This document shows, piece by piece, positions 52,826 through 61,581 of a stretch of 64,000 bases of DNA. Source of the stretch: Candidatus Thiosymbion ectosymbiont of Catanema sp. Cochon2018 (lineage in GTDB: Bacteria > Pseudomonadota > Gammaproteobacteria > Chromatiales > Chromatiaceae); the NCBI GenBank assembly GCA_011392765.1, contig WYCW01000004.1:466538-530537 (forward strand), read 5' to 3'. The first letter of the stretch is position 1; the number at the start of each line of letters is the position of its first letter. The notes beneath the pieces were generated by a model that searched no databases, had not been told where the DNA came from, and worked only from the letters and a program-made list of their open reading frames with translations. The position numbers and the translations under genes were made by a program.

Positions 52826-53246
52826 GGTGGCTTACCGCAAGCTCGGAGCGTCATTGTTCGACCCCCACCGTCTCGCCATCCCTGGCGCCTGGATTCCGGC
52901 ACTCCCTGCCGGAATGACTAGTGCAGCGTAGTAGAAATCCTAAAGCCATTTGTTAATTGAACTTGTAGAGGAACCACGGATGGACACGGATAAACACGGA
53001 TTGTGATCCGTGTTTATCCGTGTCCATCCGTGGTTCTAATTGTAATTTGGACTTGTGCTGGCAAGTTGTTGACCGCCTGATCGTAAGGAAATGGTCTCTG
53101 GATTTTTACTATGCTGCACCAGGTGGGACTGAACGGTTACCTCAGCCCGTAGGATGCGGTGAGGCTAGGGATGGCCGAACCGCATCAATGGACTTCGATC
53201 GCGTTTTGAATCCATCGAATCGATTCCGAATTTGCGTTTTTTGCGT
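52826..53246. other. intergenic region with repeats
   Basis: Holds the palindrome at 52971-53036, a GCCCGTAGGATGCGGTGAG copy at about 53147 and the TTTGCGTTCATTTGCGG repeat at 53226-53262. No gene is seen. Confidence 0.55.
52971..53036. repeat. palindrome of ACCACGGATG type
   Basis: GAACCACGGATGGACACGG mirrored by CCGTGTCCATCCGTGGTTC, with AAACACGGAT/ATCCGTGTTT between. It is a longer form of the palindrome at 2166-2221. Confidence 0.75.
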
Positions 53247-55043
53247 TCATTTGCGGCAAAAATCCGACGGCGCAAACACCAATCGTTCAAACCCGACCGC
53301 CACCACGCTGAAGCTGCGCAGGCGCGGCAGATCGCCGAATTTGGTCTTTAATTTGGCCTGATAGCGCGCCAGCCCCGCCGCGGCCTCGCGTTGTTTTTCT
53401 TGTACCGCGGGTAGCGCCCGCAGGGCTTCATGATCCATTGTTTCGAGTGTCTTACCATCGAGTCCGGCCTCTTTGAGGGAGACGAATTTGAACTCGATGA
53501 GAATATCCAGCACTCGGTACTGACGCATGTCCGGGCGCACGATCAGGGTCAGATCCGCATGACCGCGTTCGATTTCGGCTTCGGATTCCATGATGTACAG
53601 GGTATCGTCGAACAACAGGGTCAGAAACGCAGTCTTGATGGTGAGTTCATTGGCATGGGCGTAATCGCGATTGCTGAAGACCTTGAAATATTTTTGTTCC
53701 ATAAAATCGCACAGGGGTCCCATATCACCGCGCTGGTAGAGGACCTCGGCGGCCCGACGCCCCTTATCATTGTCCTTTCCCTCCGGCAACAGCAGCTCCC
53801 GGATGCTCTCGGCGTAGAGCTTGCGAATCACCAGGTTGGGGATGCGAAGCTCGGACCTGCCGAAGGGCGTCACCCCACCGAAGGTCAGGATGCCGAAGTA
53901 ATACAGGAGTGACGCCACGAAGTTGGTATCTTTGGCGGCATATAGCATGTCATTCACGCCAAAGCGGTCCGCCAGCTCCGAAATCGTCACCGGGGTCTCT
54001 GCGGCCAAGGCATCGAAAATTAGCTGGCCACCTCCGGGTAGGCGGGGGATGTACTGCAGCTTGCCCCGATCCATGGCCAGATTGCTGTCCAAGACCTTTT
54101 TCGGATAGCGGCAATCGCGCCGGAAGGCTTTCAGGAAATACAGCGCAAGGGTTGGGTTATAGACGTGTTGCTCCGCGTCGGAGCTGAAACGATAGCCGTT
54201 GTAGAAGGTTCGCATCATTGTTACGGCTTCGTCCGCCTGGGTGGGAGCCAAATCGCATTCCTTGGCAATTTGGGCCGTGGCGGCAGCGATTTCGTCCTCC
54301 CGAAAGCCGCACAGGGCATTGAAGTGGGGCAGCAAGTAGATGTTCTCCGCCACGTTGTAGCCGCTGGTGAGATCGCTCATGGCGACCGGCGAGACTCCGG
54401 TGATGAATACCCGCCCAAGACCCTGGCTGCCGGCGGCGGCCTTGATGGTCTTGAACAGGGCCTTCATACAGCCCTCGCCGGAGAGGATGGCCTGATAACG
54501 GCTTTCCTCCGTATCGCGGTGTCCCATCATGAGCTCATTGGCAAAGTTGTCGTATTCGTCGATGAGGAGATAGAGGGGGTAATCGGTTTGCTGTACGGCG
54601 TTCAATACGGATTGGAAGGAAGCAAGGGCATCCTGGGGATCGATTTGCACAGGATCGGGCAGGGTTTCCCGGTAATAATTCGAGAAGGCACTGATCCGAA
54701 GATTCAGGTAACGGTACAGATTGCGCTTGATCTCCTCGCCATCACCCACCGGGCTGACCCCGGAGAAGTCCCATTTCAATACGAAGTACCGATTGTGCTC
54801 GGCAGTAGGATCTTTGCCGATGGCAAGTCCCCCGAACAGAGACTCGAACCGGTCCGCCTTATTGCGATCATAGTAGCTCTCCAACATGGACAACAGCAGG
54901 CTCTTGCCGAACCGGCGCGGACGCAGGAACAAGAGCTGATCGCCGGCCTCTTCCAGCAATGGAATGTGGTCCGTGCGGTCCACGTAATGGAATCGTCTCG
55001 TAATCAGTGAATCGAAATCACTGATGCCGTAGGGGAATTTCAT
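53247..55043 (-). CDS. AAA-ATPase-like / PD-(D/E)XK protein
   Basis: 598 residues. It begins MKFPYGISDFDSLITRRFHY, then YVDRTDHIPLLEE and FLRPRRFGKSLLLSML, the PF09820-type AAA-ATPase start with a modified Walker A (RRFGKS). YPLYLLIDEYDNFANELM is the Walker B region. The C-terminal part has GHADLTLIVRPDMRQYRVLD followed by ILIEFKF, a D...E-x-K nuclease-like motif (PDDEXK_9). Such proteins are very common in some environmental bacteria; role unknown, possibly selfish or defensive. No damage seen. It starts 108 bases from the adaptor gene. Confidence 0.82.
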   Translation of the reverse strand: MKFPYGISDFDSLITRRFHYVDRTDHIPLLEEAGDQLLFLRPRRFGKSLLLSMLESYYDRNKADRFESLFGGLAIGKDPTAEHNRYFVLKWDFSGVSPVGDGEEIKRNLYRYLNLRISAFSNYYRETLPDPVQIDPQDALASFQSVLNAVQQTDYPLYLLIDEYDNFANELMMGHRDTEESRYQAILSGEGCMKALFKTIKAAAGSQGLGRVFITGVSPVAMSDLTSGYNVAENIYLLPHFNALCGFREDEIAAATAQIAKECDLAPTQADEAVTMMRTFYNGYRFSSDAEQHVYNPTLALYFLKAFRRDCRYPKKVLDSNLAMDRGKLQYIPRLPGGGQLIFDALAAETPVTISELADRFGVNDMLYAAKDTNFVASLLYYFGILTFGGVTPFGRSELRIPNLVIRKLYAESIRELLLPEGKDNDKGRRAAEVLYQRGDMGPLCDFMEQKYFKVFSNRDYAHANELTIKTAFLTLLFDDTLYIMESEAEIERGHADLTLIVRPDMRQYRVLDILIEFKFVSLKEAGLDGKTLETMDHEALRALPAVQEKQREAAAGLARYQAKLKTKFGDLPRLRSFSVVAVGFERLVFAPSDFCRK

Positions 55044-55150
55044 GACTTGTTCTGCTCGGCAAAATCACCCTGCCCCGTCGCGCAGGGTGGAAGGTTGCAA
55101 GAAAGCTCGTCGGCCCGATGTGTTCTCGACTGCGGAAAAAATTTTCACCC

Positions 55151-56167
55151 CTACTCCTCGCGCAGGAGCCGGAAGCGCTGTCCCGGCTCGAGGTCCGGGG
55201 AGGCGACACGCAGGCGCTCGCCGTCGGGCCCTTGCTCTCGCCCGAGCAGAATGACCCGCAGGCGTTCACCGTCTTCTCGGGTGACCCAGAATTCCTCATA
55301 GCTGTGGTCCACTGCCCCGGCGGGCAGCAGCACCGCCCCGGTGCGTTCCGGGAGGCGCAGCACCAGCCGCGCGCGCAGGCCGCCGCGGCGGGGCTCGACC
55401 CGGTCGCGGAGCGCCAGATCCACGGCAATCTTGCGGGTAACCGGGTCGAATCCGGGGTAATTGCGGTAAACGGACGCGGTTACCTCCCGGTTCAGATCCG
55501 GCAAGTGCAGGCGTATCCCACCCTGATCGGGACCGGTCAGGGCCGTATATTGTTCCGGGGTGAGGGCGAAGGGCACGATCAGGGTAGTGAAATCCGCAGC
55601 CACGCCGACCCTTTCTCCCTCGTTCACCCACTGGCCCGGCTCCAGGTTACGGTCGGTGATCCGCCAGCCGACGGGGGCACGGATACGGGTACGCAGCAGA
55701 CGCTCCCGGAGCACCTTGCGCTTGATCTCCAGGGCTTGCAGCTCGTAACGATTGTCCCGCAAGGTCTGCTCCAGGGTATCGAGCCGGGAGGCGGAGGCAT
55801 TGTCGCGGCGGGCCAGCTTGGTGTAGCGATCGACCTCCCGCCGGTCATACGAGATCCGGGCCTGGAGACGTTTCCGTTGGACCTTGACCTCCGCCAACTC
55901 CAGCTCGATGAAGGTAGTGTCCAGACGCGCGAAGCCCCCATCTTTGCCGACGGTCTCACCGATGTCATAGGCGACCGCTTCCACCCTCCCCGCGGTCTCC
56001 GCCACCAGCGGCAGCTCGGCACGTGCACGGGTGAATCCGGTAAGAGTGACCTCTCGTACCGCGGGCTCGGCGGTGACAAGGGGAGCGCTCGGCTCCGCCG
56101 CAACGCCGGCCACCACCATGGCCGCCAGCCATAGGGCTAGTACAGCAGTGCGAAGTACCGATAACAT
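55151..56167 (-). CDS. RND efflux periplasmic adaptor
   Basis: 338 residues. Signal peptide-like N-terminus (RTAVLALWLAAMVVAGVAAE), lipoyl-type half (LPLVAETAGRVEAVAYDIGE, DGGFARLD), a helical hairpin (ELAEVKVQRKRLQARISYDR...), second lipoyl half LRTRIRAPVGWRITDRNLEPG and a beta-barrel/membrane-proximal end. It would link an RND permease to an outer-membrane channel. The only permease in the window is at 34247 on the opposite strand; undoing the inversion between the ISAzo13 copies makes both genes read the same way, adaptor first. Confidence 0.88.
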   Translation of the reverse strand: MLSVLRTAVLALWLAAMVVAGVAAEPSAPLVTAEPAVREVTLTGFTRARAELPLVAETAGRVEAVAYDIGETVGKDGGFARLDTTFIELELAEVKVQRKRLQARISYDRREVDRYTKLARRDNASASRLDTLEQTLRDNRYELQALEIKRKVLRERLLRTRIRAPVGWRITDRNLEPGQWVNEGERVGVAADFTTLIVPFALTPEQYTALTGPDQGGIRLHLPDLNREVTASVYRNYPGFDPVTRKIAVDLALRDRVEPRRGGLRARLVLRLPERTGAVLLPAGAVDHSYEEFWVTREDGERLRVILLGREQGPDGERLRVASPDLEPGQRFRLLREE

Positions 56168-56243
56168 CTATTCGGCTCTTTCATGCTGTGCACGTACGTT
56201 GGGGCGCAATGCCATTAAGTTAGCTGCTGGCCGCTTGTCAAGT
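56168..56243. other. short spacer with AATGCCATTAAGTTA motif
   Basis: AATGCCATTAAGTTAGCTGCTGGCCG at 56208 is the reverse-type match of a sequence at 61120-61142; similar motifs occur at 9860 and 56724. No gene. Confidence 0.4.
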
Positions 56244-56408
56244 AGATTCTCTGTGTACGCTTCACCTCTGTTGTTCACGCTCGCTCCCGTGTCCTTACCA
56301 AGGCGTCGCTATCCGCCAGAGGCGCAACACGCGATACGGGCGGGGGGTTAACCCTTTCCCGACCGGGACTTTCACCCGGCAAGAAGCGCCAAGCTTCGCT
56401 TGGCGCAC
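56244..56408 (-). other. 5' fragment of a group IIC intron
   Basis: 165 bases equal to the first 165 of the intron at 43960, on the - strand, its 5' end touching the attC box at 56406-56412. Same length and break point as the fragment at 22201-22365. Confidence 0.85.
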
Positions 56409-56509
56409 CAACGTTTGGGCTCAGGCACTCAATGCCGCGTGGCACTGAGCTTGAAAGTTGCTGAGGAGCCGGACCGCGGCATTGGGTCGCTTGCAGCCGA
56501 ATGTTAGGC
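56406..56509. repeat. attC site, 104-bp common type
   Basis: CACCAAC...GTTAGGC; common body. It carries the intron fragment on its left. Confidence 0.9.
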
Positions 56510-57020
56510 GAATGAGCTACGAAAAACGACCTATTAACTGAGCCTGGCCCCTTTTCCGCAATAGCAGAAAACGTGGTCTGTCCCTGAGGTATCCCCACAA
56601 AGTAGCTTTTGAAATCAATCGGTTACTGCAATAACCAGAGGTTCAATATGGGCCGGGCCGTAAGACGCAAGTGACTGATTCTGGGGTTGATTTCGTGGGG
56701 ATACATCAGGTTCTGTCCCGAATGGCACTAAGTTAAGCGATCACCCCTATATAATACAGGCAGTTACGATATAGCTACTCGGGATAAAAATTGCTGGGTT
56801 ACGTGGCTGGAACGCAAAATCTCTGCTGAATCTCGTACCGCGATCAGGGAGTTACCATGCAAGCGCCTCTGTAACCTATTGATTTATCATTGTCCTAGCT
56901 TATCTTAGCGCCATTCGGTTCTGTCCCCGTTTTTCTGCTTCAACTCAGCAAAATATTTTGGAATGGATGGGTATTTTTCCACCGATAAGTTTGAAAATCG
57001 CGCTGGTCGGTGCTTAGAAT
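56510..57020. other. gene-free cassette end
   Basis: Starts with the conserved GCGAATGAGC...GAGCCTGGCCCCTTTT block, then AGAAAACGTGGTCTGTCCC and repeated CTGTCCCG/TGTCCCCGTTTTT-type motifs. No gene is seen. Confidence 0.45.
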
Positions 57021-57356
57021 TCATCCATCACCCTGTTCCTCTGCTAGGATAACCAGTGAAGCATCGGCTAAATCCATTGGCAAATCAGCATATTTTTCCA
57101 TCAGTATCAGCAAATTATCCTTGTGATCTTCACGCAAATCAAAAATCAGGAAAGCGCCCTGTTGATAACTTCGGATAAAGCCCAATTCAGCATTCACTCC
57201 TTGACGTTTAAGTAGCAAATGACAGACCTCGGTCAGTACAGGCCATGTGGTGATTAGTGACTCGTTTAATGTATCCAGTTTATCAATCGCCAGTTGATGA
57301 TACTTATCTGCGTCATCTGCTAATGCAACCCAAAAGCCTGTATCAGCAATAATCAT
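57021..57356 (-). CDS. PIN-domain toxin (VapC-like), possibly C-terminally short
   Basis: 111 residues: MIIADTGFWVALADDADKYH with the first catalytic Asp, TTWPVLTEVCHLLLKRQG with the Glu, and DLPMDLADASLVILAEEQGD with the C-terminal Asp pair. PIN toxins cut RNA. Most relatives continue for about 20 residues after this point (the I-x-T-x-D segment); here a stop follows GDG, so the fold may be incomplete. It overlaps the antitoxin gene by four bases. Confidence 0.75.
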   Translation of the reverse strand: MIIADTGFWVALADDADKYHQLAIDKLDTLNESLITTWPVLTEVCHLLLKRQGVNAELGFIRSYQQGAFLIFDLREDHKDNLLILMEKYADLPMDLADASLVILAEEQGDG

Positions 57357-57601
57357 AATTTATCATTCAAGTTTAATTCCTTTTTATAATTTTGTGATAA
57401 TTGGCCATCACCACGTAGACAGCCTATAAAGCCGTTTTGACGAAAAATTGCTAAAGCCTCATGGCCTGTTGCAACGGTGTGACGCGCATAAAGATCATCA
57501 ATGGCAAATGCTAACAAAGTTGGTAAGTCTTTCCCCATCGTGCGTTGTAATTGCCGTAGCTTTTCATAATGCCGGGAGTCTAGTTCCGTATTAATTTGCA
57601 T
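57353..57601 (-). CDS. antitoxin partner of the PIN toxin
   Basis: 82 residues beginning MQINTELDSRHYEKLRQLQR, then TMGKDLPTLLAFAIDDLYAR: a ribbon-helix-helix-like antitoxin N-terminus. The ATG at 57601 is chosen; longer readings add sequence of unrelated character. Its stop overlaps the toxin start, as expected for a translationally coupled TA pair. Confidence 0.7.
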   Translation of the reverse strand: MQINTELDSRHYEKLRQLQRTMGKDLPTLLAFAIDDLYARHTVATGHEALAIFRQNGFIGCLRGDGQLSQNYKKELNLNDKL

Positions 57602-57693
57602 GATGACTCCTATTGTAAATTCGTGAGAATTGGCACTGCATCCTGTTCGGATCAAGTGATCGATCTGAATGCATTTGTCAGTCGATTTCGGCT

Positions 57694-58362
57694 TTATAGG
57701 TTTTTAATCTCCTCGATTGAAAGCCCTGAAGTCTCAGCAATGATCGTTATGCTGATGTCTTTTTGCTTTAATGCCTTTGCCATTTCAATGGCTTTTTCTC
57801 TTAAACCTTCTTTTAATCCCTCTTCTTTGCCTTTCTTTTCCCCAAGTTGAATCCCTTCATTTAACCCTTCTGTTTTGCCTTCGTTCCTGATCCGCTCCTT
57901 GAGTTTATAAGGCAAAATCCATTTTTCGCTTTCCTGAAGTTTCTTGAAGATCCCCGAATCGACAAAACTATGATAGGTTTCCTCGCTGATGATGAGATGA
58001 TCGATCACTTCGATTTTAAGAAATTTGCCCGCCTGAATAAAATGGTCGGTGAGGTCCTGATCTTCGTAGGAAGGCTTCACATTCCCGCCGGGATGGTTAT
58101 GGACCATAATCACCCGAACGGCGAGCTTGTAAATCGCCATGCGGAAGGCTTCTCTGGGGTTGATGGCCGCCATGTTGGCAGACCCCAGAGCGACCAACTC
58201 GATATAGAGAATCTTGTTCGCTTGATTCAAACCCACCATCCAGAAGTGTTCCTGACCTTGACCGATTTTATTCTCTCGACGGAGAATCTGGCGCATGATC
58301 AGATAAATGTCTTGTGCACTGTTTACAGTGACTTTTTGTTGCTTGCTTAATTTGACTTCCAT
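57694..58362 (-). CDS. RadC-family (JAB/MPN) protein with nuclease-type tail
   Basis: 222 residues from MEVKLSKQQKVTVNSAQDIY. JAMM motif: VIMVHNHPGGNVKPSYEDQD and VIDHLIISEETYHSF. It lacks the N-terminal helix-hairpin-helix of classic RadC. The C-terminus is a run of EGL.EG/KEEGLKEGLREKAIEMAKA repeats ending in SGLSIEEIKNL, a tail usual in Rpn/PD-(D/E)XK transposase-like proteins. A relative at 63573 has the same tail and a truncated start is at 60916-60970. Confidence 0.8.
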   Translation of the reverse strand: MEVKLSKQQKVTVNSAQDIYLIMRQILRRENKIGQGQEHFWMVGLNQANKILYIELVALGSANMAAINPREAFRMAIYKLAVRVIMVHNHPGGNVKPSYEDQDLTDHFIQAGKFLKIEVIDHLIISEETYHSFVDSGIFKKLQESEKWILPYKLKERIRNEGKTEGLNEGIQLGEKKGKEEGLKEGLREKAIEMAKALKQKDISITIIAETSGLSIEEIKNL

Positions 58363-58447
58363 TGGGGGACCTTTTATAGAGCGGCTAATATTTTGCTTAT
58401 GAGCGCCAACGGAGTGCAGCCTAGTCGACGTCCCGTGTAGCCATTCA

Positions 58448-58762
58448 TTAGTCTCTGAAATCTTCGGCAATAATTTCCGGATGCCGGAAGGAAATTTCAA
58501 TAAGCGACTGAGCGGCTCCTGATGGTTTACGGCGACCTTGCTCCCACTCCTGCAAAGTGCGCATAGAAATATGCAAAGCCTTAGCAAAATCCGCCTGTGA
58601 TAACCCGGTTTTCAACCGAGCAGCAGTAACCGCATTTGGTGCAATTTGCGTTGCCCGCGCCACTTTCCCGGATTTCATCTCTTTAATGGATTCTAAAAGC
58701 TTATTGCTAAGCTCTTCTCCTGACATGCTATTCGCCGACCTTTTCTGATTACGACTACTCAT
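58448..58762 (-). CDS. HigA-type antitoxin (XRE HTH)
   Basis: 104 residues. Helix-turn-helix LKTGLSQADFAKALHISMRT and LQEWEQGRRKPSGAAQSLIE typical of HigA/MqsA-like antitoxins that repress their own operon. It overlaps the upstream toxin gene end by eight bases. Intact. Confidence 0.85.
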   Translation of the reverse strand: MSSRNQKRSANSMSGEELSNKLLESIKEMKSGKVARATQIAPNAVTAARLKTGLSQADFAKALHISMRTLQEWEQGRRKPSGAAQSLIEISFRHPEIIAEDFRD

Positions 58763-59069
58763 CTTCTATTACCTCTCGAATTTCTTTTAGAATGTGCGCC
58801 GGTATGTTTCCACGAACACTCTTGGCATAGATTACCAACAACCAAACTTCACCATTGAACAAGCGATTGTAATAGATTATTCGAACACCACCCCTTTTTC
58901 CTGTACCTGCTCTCGACCACCTTACCTTTCTACAGCCGCCGCTTCCGGGAATTACATTTCCTGCTTCAGGGTTACCAGTCAACCAAGCGCAAAACGCACC
59001 TCATTCTTCTTCAGACCAAAGCTTGTTGGCATCTTCTTTGAACGTAGGAGTTTCGATAATCGTATACAC
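58755..59069 (-). pseudogene. HigB/RelE-type toxin with in-frame TGA
   Basis: The C-terminal part (GNVIPGSGGCRKVRWSRAGT, GKRGGVRIIYYNRLFNGEVW, LLVIYAKSVRGNIPAHILKE) is a RelE/HigB toxin. The N-terminal part TIIETPTFKEDANKLWSEEE lies in the same frame but is cut off by a TGA just before GAFCAWLTG. GTG near 59069 is the likely start. With one CGA-to-TGA change the gene is dead while its antitoxin is intact. Confidence 0.75.
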
Positions 59070-59119
59070 GCAATAAGCATACGTCTTTGACGGATATAGT
59101 GCAAGTTTAATCTAGGTTT

Positions 59120-59274
59120 AGAGGCTGTCTAAAAAGGGCCGTAGGCCAGGGCCTGGAGTAGGCTGGGTTGAGGAACGAAACCCAGCGTTTACGAGCAAGC
59201 CTGGTTTGCTGGGTCTCGTCCCTCGACCCAGCCTACCTGTTTAAAATCAATGTGTTAGTTTTTAGACAGCCTCT
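59120..59274. mobile_element. 155-bp MITE-like element
   Basis: Perfect 16-bp terminal inverted repeats AGAGGCTGTCTAAAAA...TTTTTAGACAGCCTCT. The interior is itself palindromic (GTAGGCTGGGTTGAGG / CCTCGACCCAGCCTAC). No coding capacity. It lies 3 bases before the left box of an attC. Confidence 0.8.
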
Positions 59275-59277
59275 TAG

Positions 59278-59429
59278 GGCTAACGGCATGGCTAGCCCGT
59301 CCAATACCGCGCTTACTAATGACTCGACTTTGTCAAACAAAGTGGGTGTCCCTTTATTCGGTGTCTCTTTATTCCCTGTATTGAGAAGCCGGACCGCGGC
59401 ATTGGGTCGCTTGCAGCCGAATGTTAGGC
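59278..59429. repeat. attC site, common type with extended centre
   Basis: GGCTAAC...GTTAGGC; the right arm GACCGCGGCATTGGGTCGC is of the common type and the left arm CCGTCCAATACCGCGC is diverged. At 152 bp it is longer than normal. Confidence 0.65.
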
Positions 59430-59502
59430 GAATGAGGTATAAAACGACCTATCAATTGAGCCTGGACCCTTTCCCTGACCCTTTTATTATGCCTGATTTT
59501 CA

Positions 59503-59959
59503 TTATTCAAAACTATCAATTTTCTCTTTGCACAATTTCTCCGTTAATTGCTGCAAACAGCGCACACGCTTTGCTAACCACACGAGTTCTTCCTGTGATA
59601 TTTTATAATGCTCTGAATAACGAGCATCAACATAGGCTTGTTTTAGCAACTGAAAACGGCGGCGATGAATCTTACTATTTTGTGGGAACACCTCAGTAAT
59701 GCGTTCATCCTGTAAGATCGCCAGCGAGTTAAGCTGCTTCAGGTTATGCGTATTTGGTTTGTAGTTGGTTAAGACCAATAGTAAACAAGCAAAATAACGC
59801 TCTGTAGTCTGATGAAGCTCGAAAGACGATTTCTTTAACCTTCCTTTCTCCATATCATCAGAATGTGTCAAAAAATTCATTTGCACTCTCAAACCATTGC
59901 TCATAATAGAATAGATTGTCCTGTTTGGATGCGGGCAAATGATCGAGATTTTTATTCAT
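59503..59959 (-). pseudogene. nucleotidyltransferase-HEPN gene with internal deletion
   Basis: Begins MNKNLDHLPASKQDNL, like the start of 46783, then jumps to YEQWFESANEFFDTF and, after a frame change, to the HEPN part FELHQTTERYFACLLLVLTN ... LLKQAYVDARYSEHYKISQE. The nucleotidyltransferase domain is deleted. The HEPN part is nearly the same as in 46783-47664. Confidence 0.8.
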
Positions 59960-60014
59960 GAAACCATATTACTATTATTGATACTATGCTCAAAACTAAG
60001 GCTAGTTTTGTAAA

Positions 60015-60088
60015 GCATAACGATAAGCTAACCCCCCGCCCAAAGTGCACCAGCACTTTGGACGGTCGGGTTGAGCGCAGTGTTAAGC
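60015..60088. repeat. attC site
   Basis: GCATAAC...GTTAAGC; AGCT/AGC, ACCCCCCGCCCAAAGTGC/GCACTTTGGACGGTCGGGT pairs. It follows the DUF2283 gene on -. Confidence 0.85.
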
Positions 60089-60143
60089 GGATGTTTCAAC
60101 TGAAGTTTTCGAATTGATGACATCCCCTTTGCTTGCAAGCGGC

Positions 60144-60410
60144 CTATAATTCTACGGTGCTTTTTCTAGTGCTCGCATTCATAATGGTTATTCCTACAAT
60201 TTCATTGCCATCCTTTCTGAGTAGTATATCCTCATCGAATTCAATAGTGTTGTTTGCTCGCTGTGGTTTACGAAAGCTCATGTATAAGACATCTGTTTCT
60301 TCGTCATAGTCGATCCACGTTTTGCGGGCATGTAGCTTCATAATATCGTTAGCCATGGTTAAACAATTCGCAACGAAATTGCCTGTTTCCTGGGTTAATG
60401 TTGTTGCCAT
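60144..60410 (-). CDS. DUF2283 protein, probable antitoxin
   Basis: 88 residues. LHARKTWIDYDEETDVLYMS and IEFDEDILLRKDGNEIVGIT are the DUF2283 pattern. In many genomes such a gene follows a small toxin-like gene of the kind upstream here, with overlapping ends (16 bases here). The antitoxin role is inferred from that arrangement. Confidence 0.75.
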   Translation of the reverse strand: MATTLTQETGNFVANCLTMANDIMKLHARKTWIDYDEETDVLYMSFRKPQRANNTIEFDEDILLRKDGNEIVGITIMNASTRKSTVEL

Positions 60411-60694
60411 ATGATTTCTCCTTTTGGTTTTGCGGACAAGAAATATGCCGTTATAACAAAACCATCATTTCTCGATACCTCTCGATACACTGCGACCAGC
60501 CATTTCTTCTTCCCGGAGCTCTTTGTGGCCTTAAAGCTGCCACTATTTCCACGAACGATAATGTCCGGATTTTCTACAGTATCCAGAGTCTCATGAAAAT
60601 AGCTCACCAGGTCGTCATGGTTCTCAGTGATATGATACCACCTCTCGTAGGTAAGCCTTATTGGTACTCCATTTACAGAAAGTGCTATGTCCAT
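60395..60694 (-). CDS. small toxin-like protein paired with DUF2283
   Basis: 99 residues: LTYERWYHITENHDDLVSYF, ETLDTVENPDIIVRGNSGSF, KWLVAVYREVSRNDGFVITA YF. The ordered basic and aromatic residues with a late F-V-I-T-A-Y-F strand resemble the BECR/PBECR-type RNase fold seen in DUF2283-linked genes. Catalytic residues cannot be proved by eye. Cassette gene with a copy of the cassette-5' element 38 bases upstream. Confidence 0.6.
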   Translation of the reverse strand: MDIALSVNGVPIRLTYERWYHITENHDDLVSYFHETLDTVENPDIIVRGNSGSFKATKSSGKKKWLVAVYREVSRNDGFVITAYFLSAKPKGEIIWQQH

Positions 60695-60732
60695 CTATTC
60701 TCCAACTGTGTGTCGAGCGTCCGTCGTGCGCC

Positions 60733-60915
60733 TAATGGGGAGCTAACCAGCAACCTCCCTTGCCCCCATGGATGGGGGCAAGGGAGGTTTGTCTGCGTTC
60801 AGCCTCTTGATAGGCAGCGCGTCTTATGTTGCACTGACGTTGTTGTCCGGCGATTGCCTGTTTTGGTATCTGAAACGGTAGGTGTCAGGTTCCGGTGTGT
60901 TTCCCTTTTGGTAAA
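60733..60915 (-). repeat. cassette-5' element, copy G (outer end lost)
   Basis: AATGGGGAGCTAACCAGCAA, hairpin CCTCCCTTGCCCCC/GGGGGCAAGGGAGG, interior as in D-F, then broken at GGTAA where a radC-like start follows. The palindrome end is missing. Oriented toward the gene at 60694. Confidence 0.82.
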
Positions 60916-60970
60916 TGTCTTCCGCACTGTTTACGGTGACTTTTTGTTGCTTGCTTAATTTGACTTCCAT
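60916..60970 (-). pseudogene. first codons of a RadC-like gene
   Basis: MEVKLSKQQKVTVNSAED, almost identical to the start of 57694-58362, then cut by copy G of the repeated element. Confidence 0.75.
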
Positions 60971-61044
60971 TGCGGGGCCTTTTCTAGGGGGCTTGACCAA
61001 ACTCAGCGCGATTAAGTTAAGCGTACCGGTCAGCAAATAAGAGG

Positions 61045-61109
61045 GAAACTACGAATCACGCGAATCCTCGCGAATGGATTCGCGCCGATTCGCGCAACTC
61101 GTAGTTTTC
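61045..61109. repeat. palindromic repeat
   Basis: GAAACTACGAATCACGCGAATC with mirrored GATTCGCGCAACTCGTAGTTTTC; flanked by GATTAAGTTAAGCG and AGCTAACTTAATGGC, themselves inverted. A small non-autonomous element is possible. Confidence 0.55.
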
Positions 61110-61173
61110 TCCGACCAACGGCCAGCAGCTAACTTAATGGCATTGTACTCCAACCTACGAGCTGCATAATCCT

Positions 61174-61581
61174 CTATGGATGGAATAGCTGTACTTGCGG
61201 GAAATAGGTTTTATATTTTGATAAATCCCTGGTCACTAACCCAAATTGGGAAACCGAAGCATGAGCGCCAATAAAGAAATCAGGCAATGGTGATTTTTTA
61301 ATGCCTTTGCTTTTTCTGTATTTTACAAAAGCCCTCCCGGTCAAAAACAAAGCCTCCCTCGGTATTTCCAATACCTTAATACCCAACGCATCTATGGCAT
61401 TTTCAACTTCTTCGATTCGATTAAAACCAATAGATACTTCCGTATATATGATTGAGTTGATATACAACGTGTTAATTTGGCTGTATTTCTCTAGCGTATT
61501 TTCTGACCAATCAGCCCAGTTTTCATCATCAGTGAATAAGTCTAGCAATACGTAGGAATCAACCAAAATGCCATTCATCAT
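61174..61581 (-). CDS. PIN-domain toxin (VapC-like)
   Basis: 135 residues, full length. GILVDSYVLLDLFTDDENWA (first Asp), INSIIYTEVSIGFNRIEEVE (Glu), SPLPDFFIGAHASVSQFGLV (Asp) and TRDLSKYKTYFPQVQLFHP (final Asp region). A VapC-type RNase encoded with an AbrB-type antitoxin, overlapping by four bases. Intact. Confidence 0.85.
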   Translation of the reverse strand: MMNGILVDSYVLLDLFTDDENWADWSENTLEKYSQINTLYINSIIYTEVSIGFNRIEEVENAIDALGIKVLEIPREALFLTGRAFVKYRKSKGIKKSPLPDFFIGAHASVSQFGLVTRDLSKYKTYFPQVQLFHP

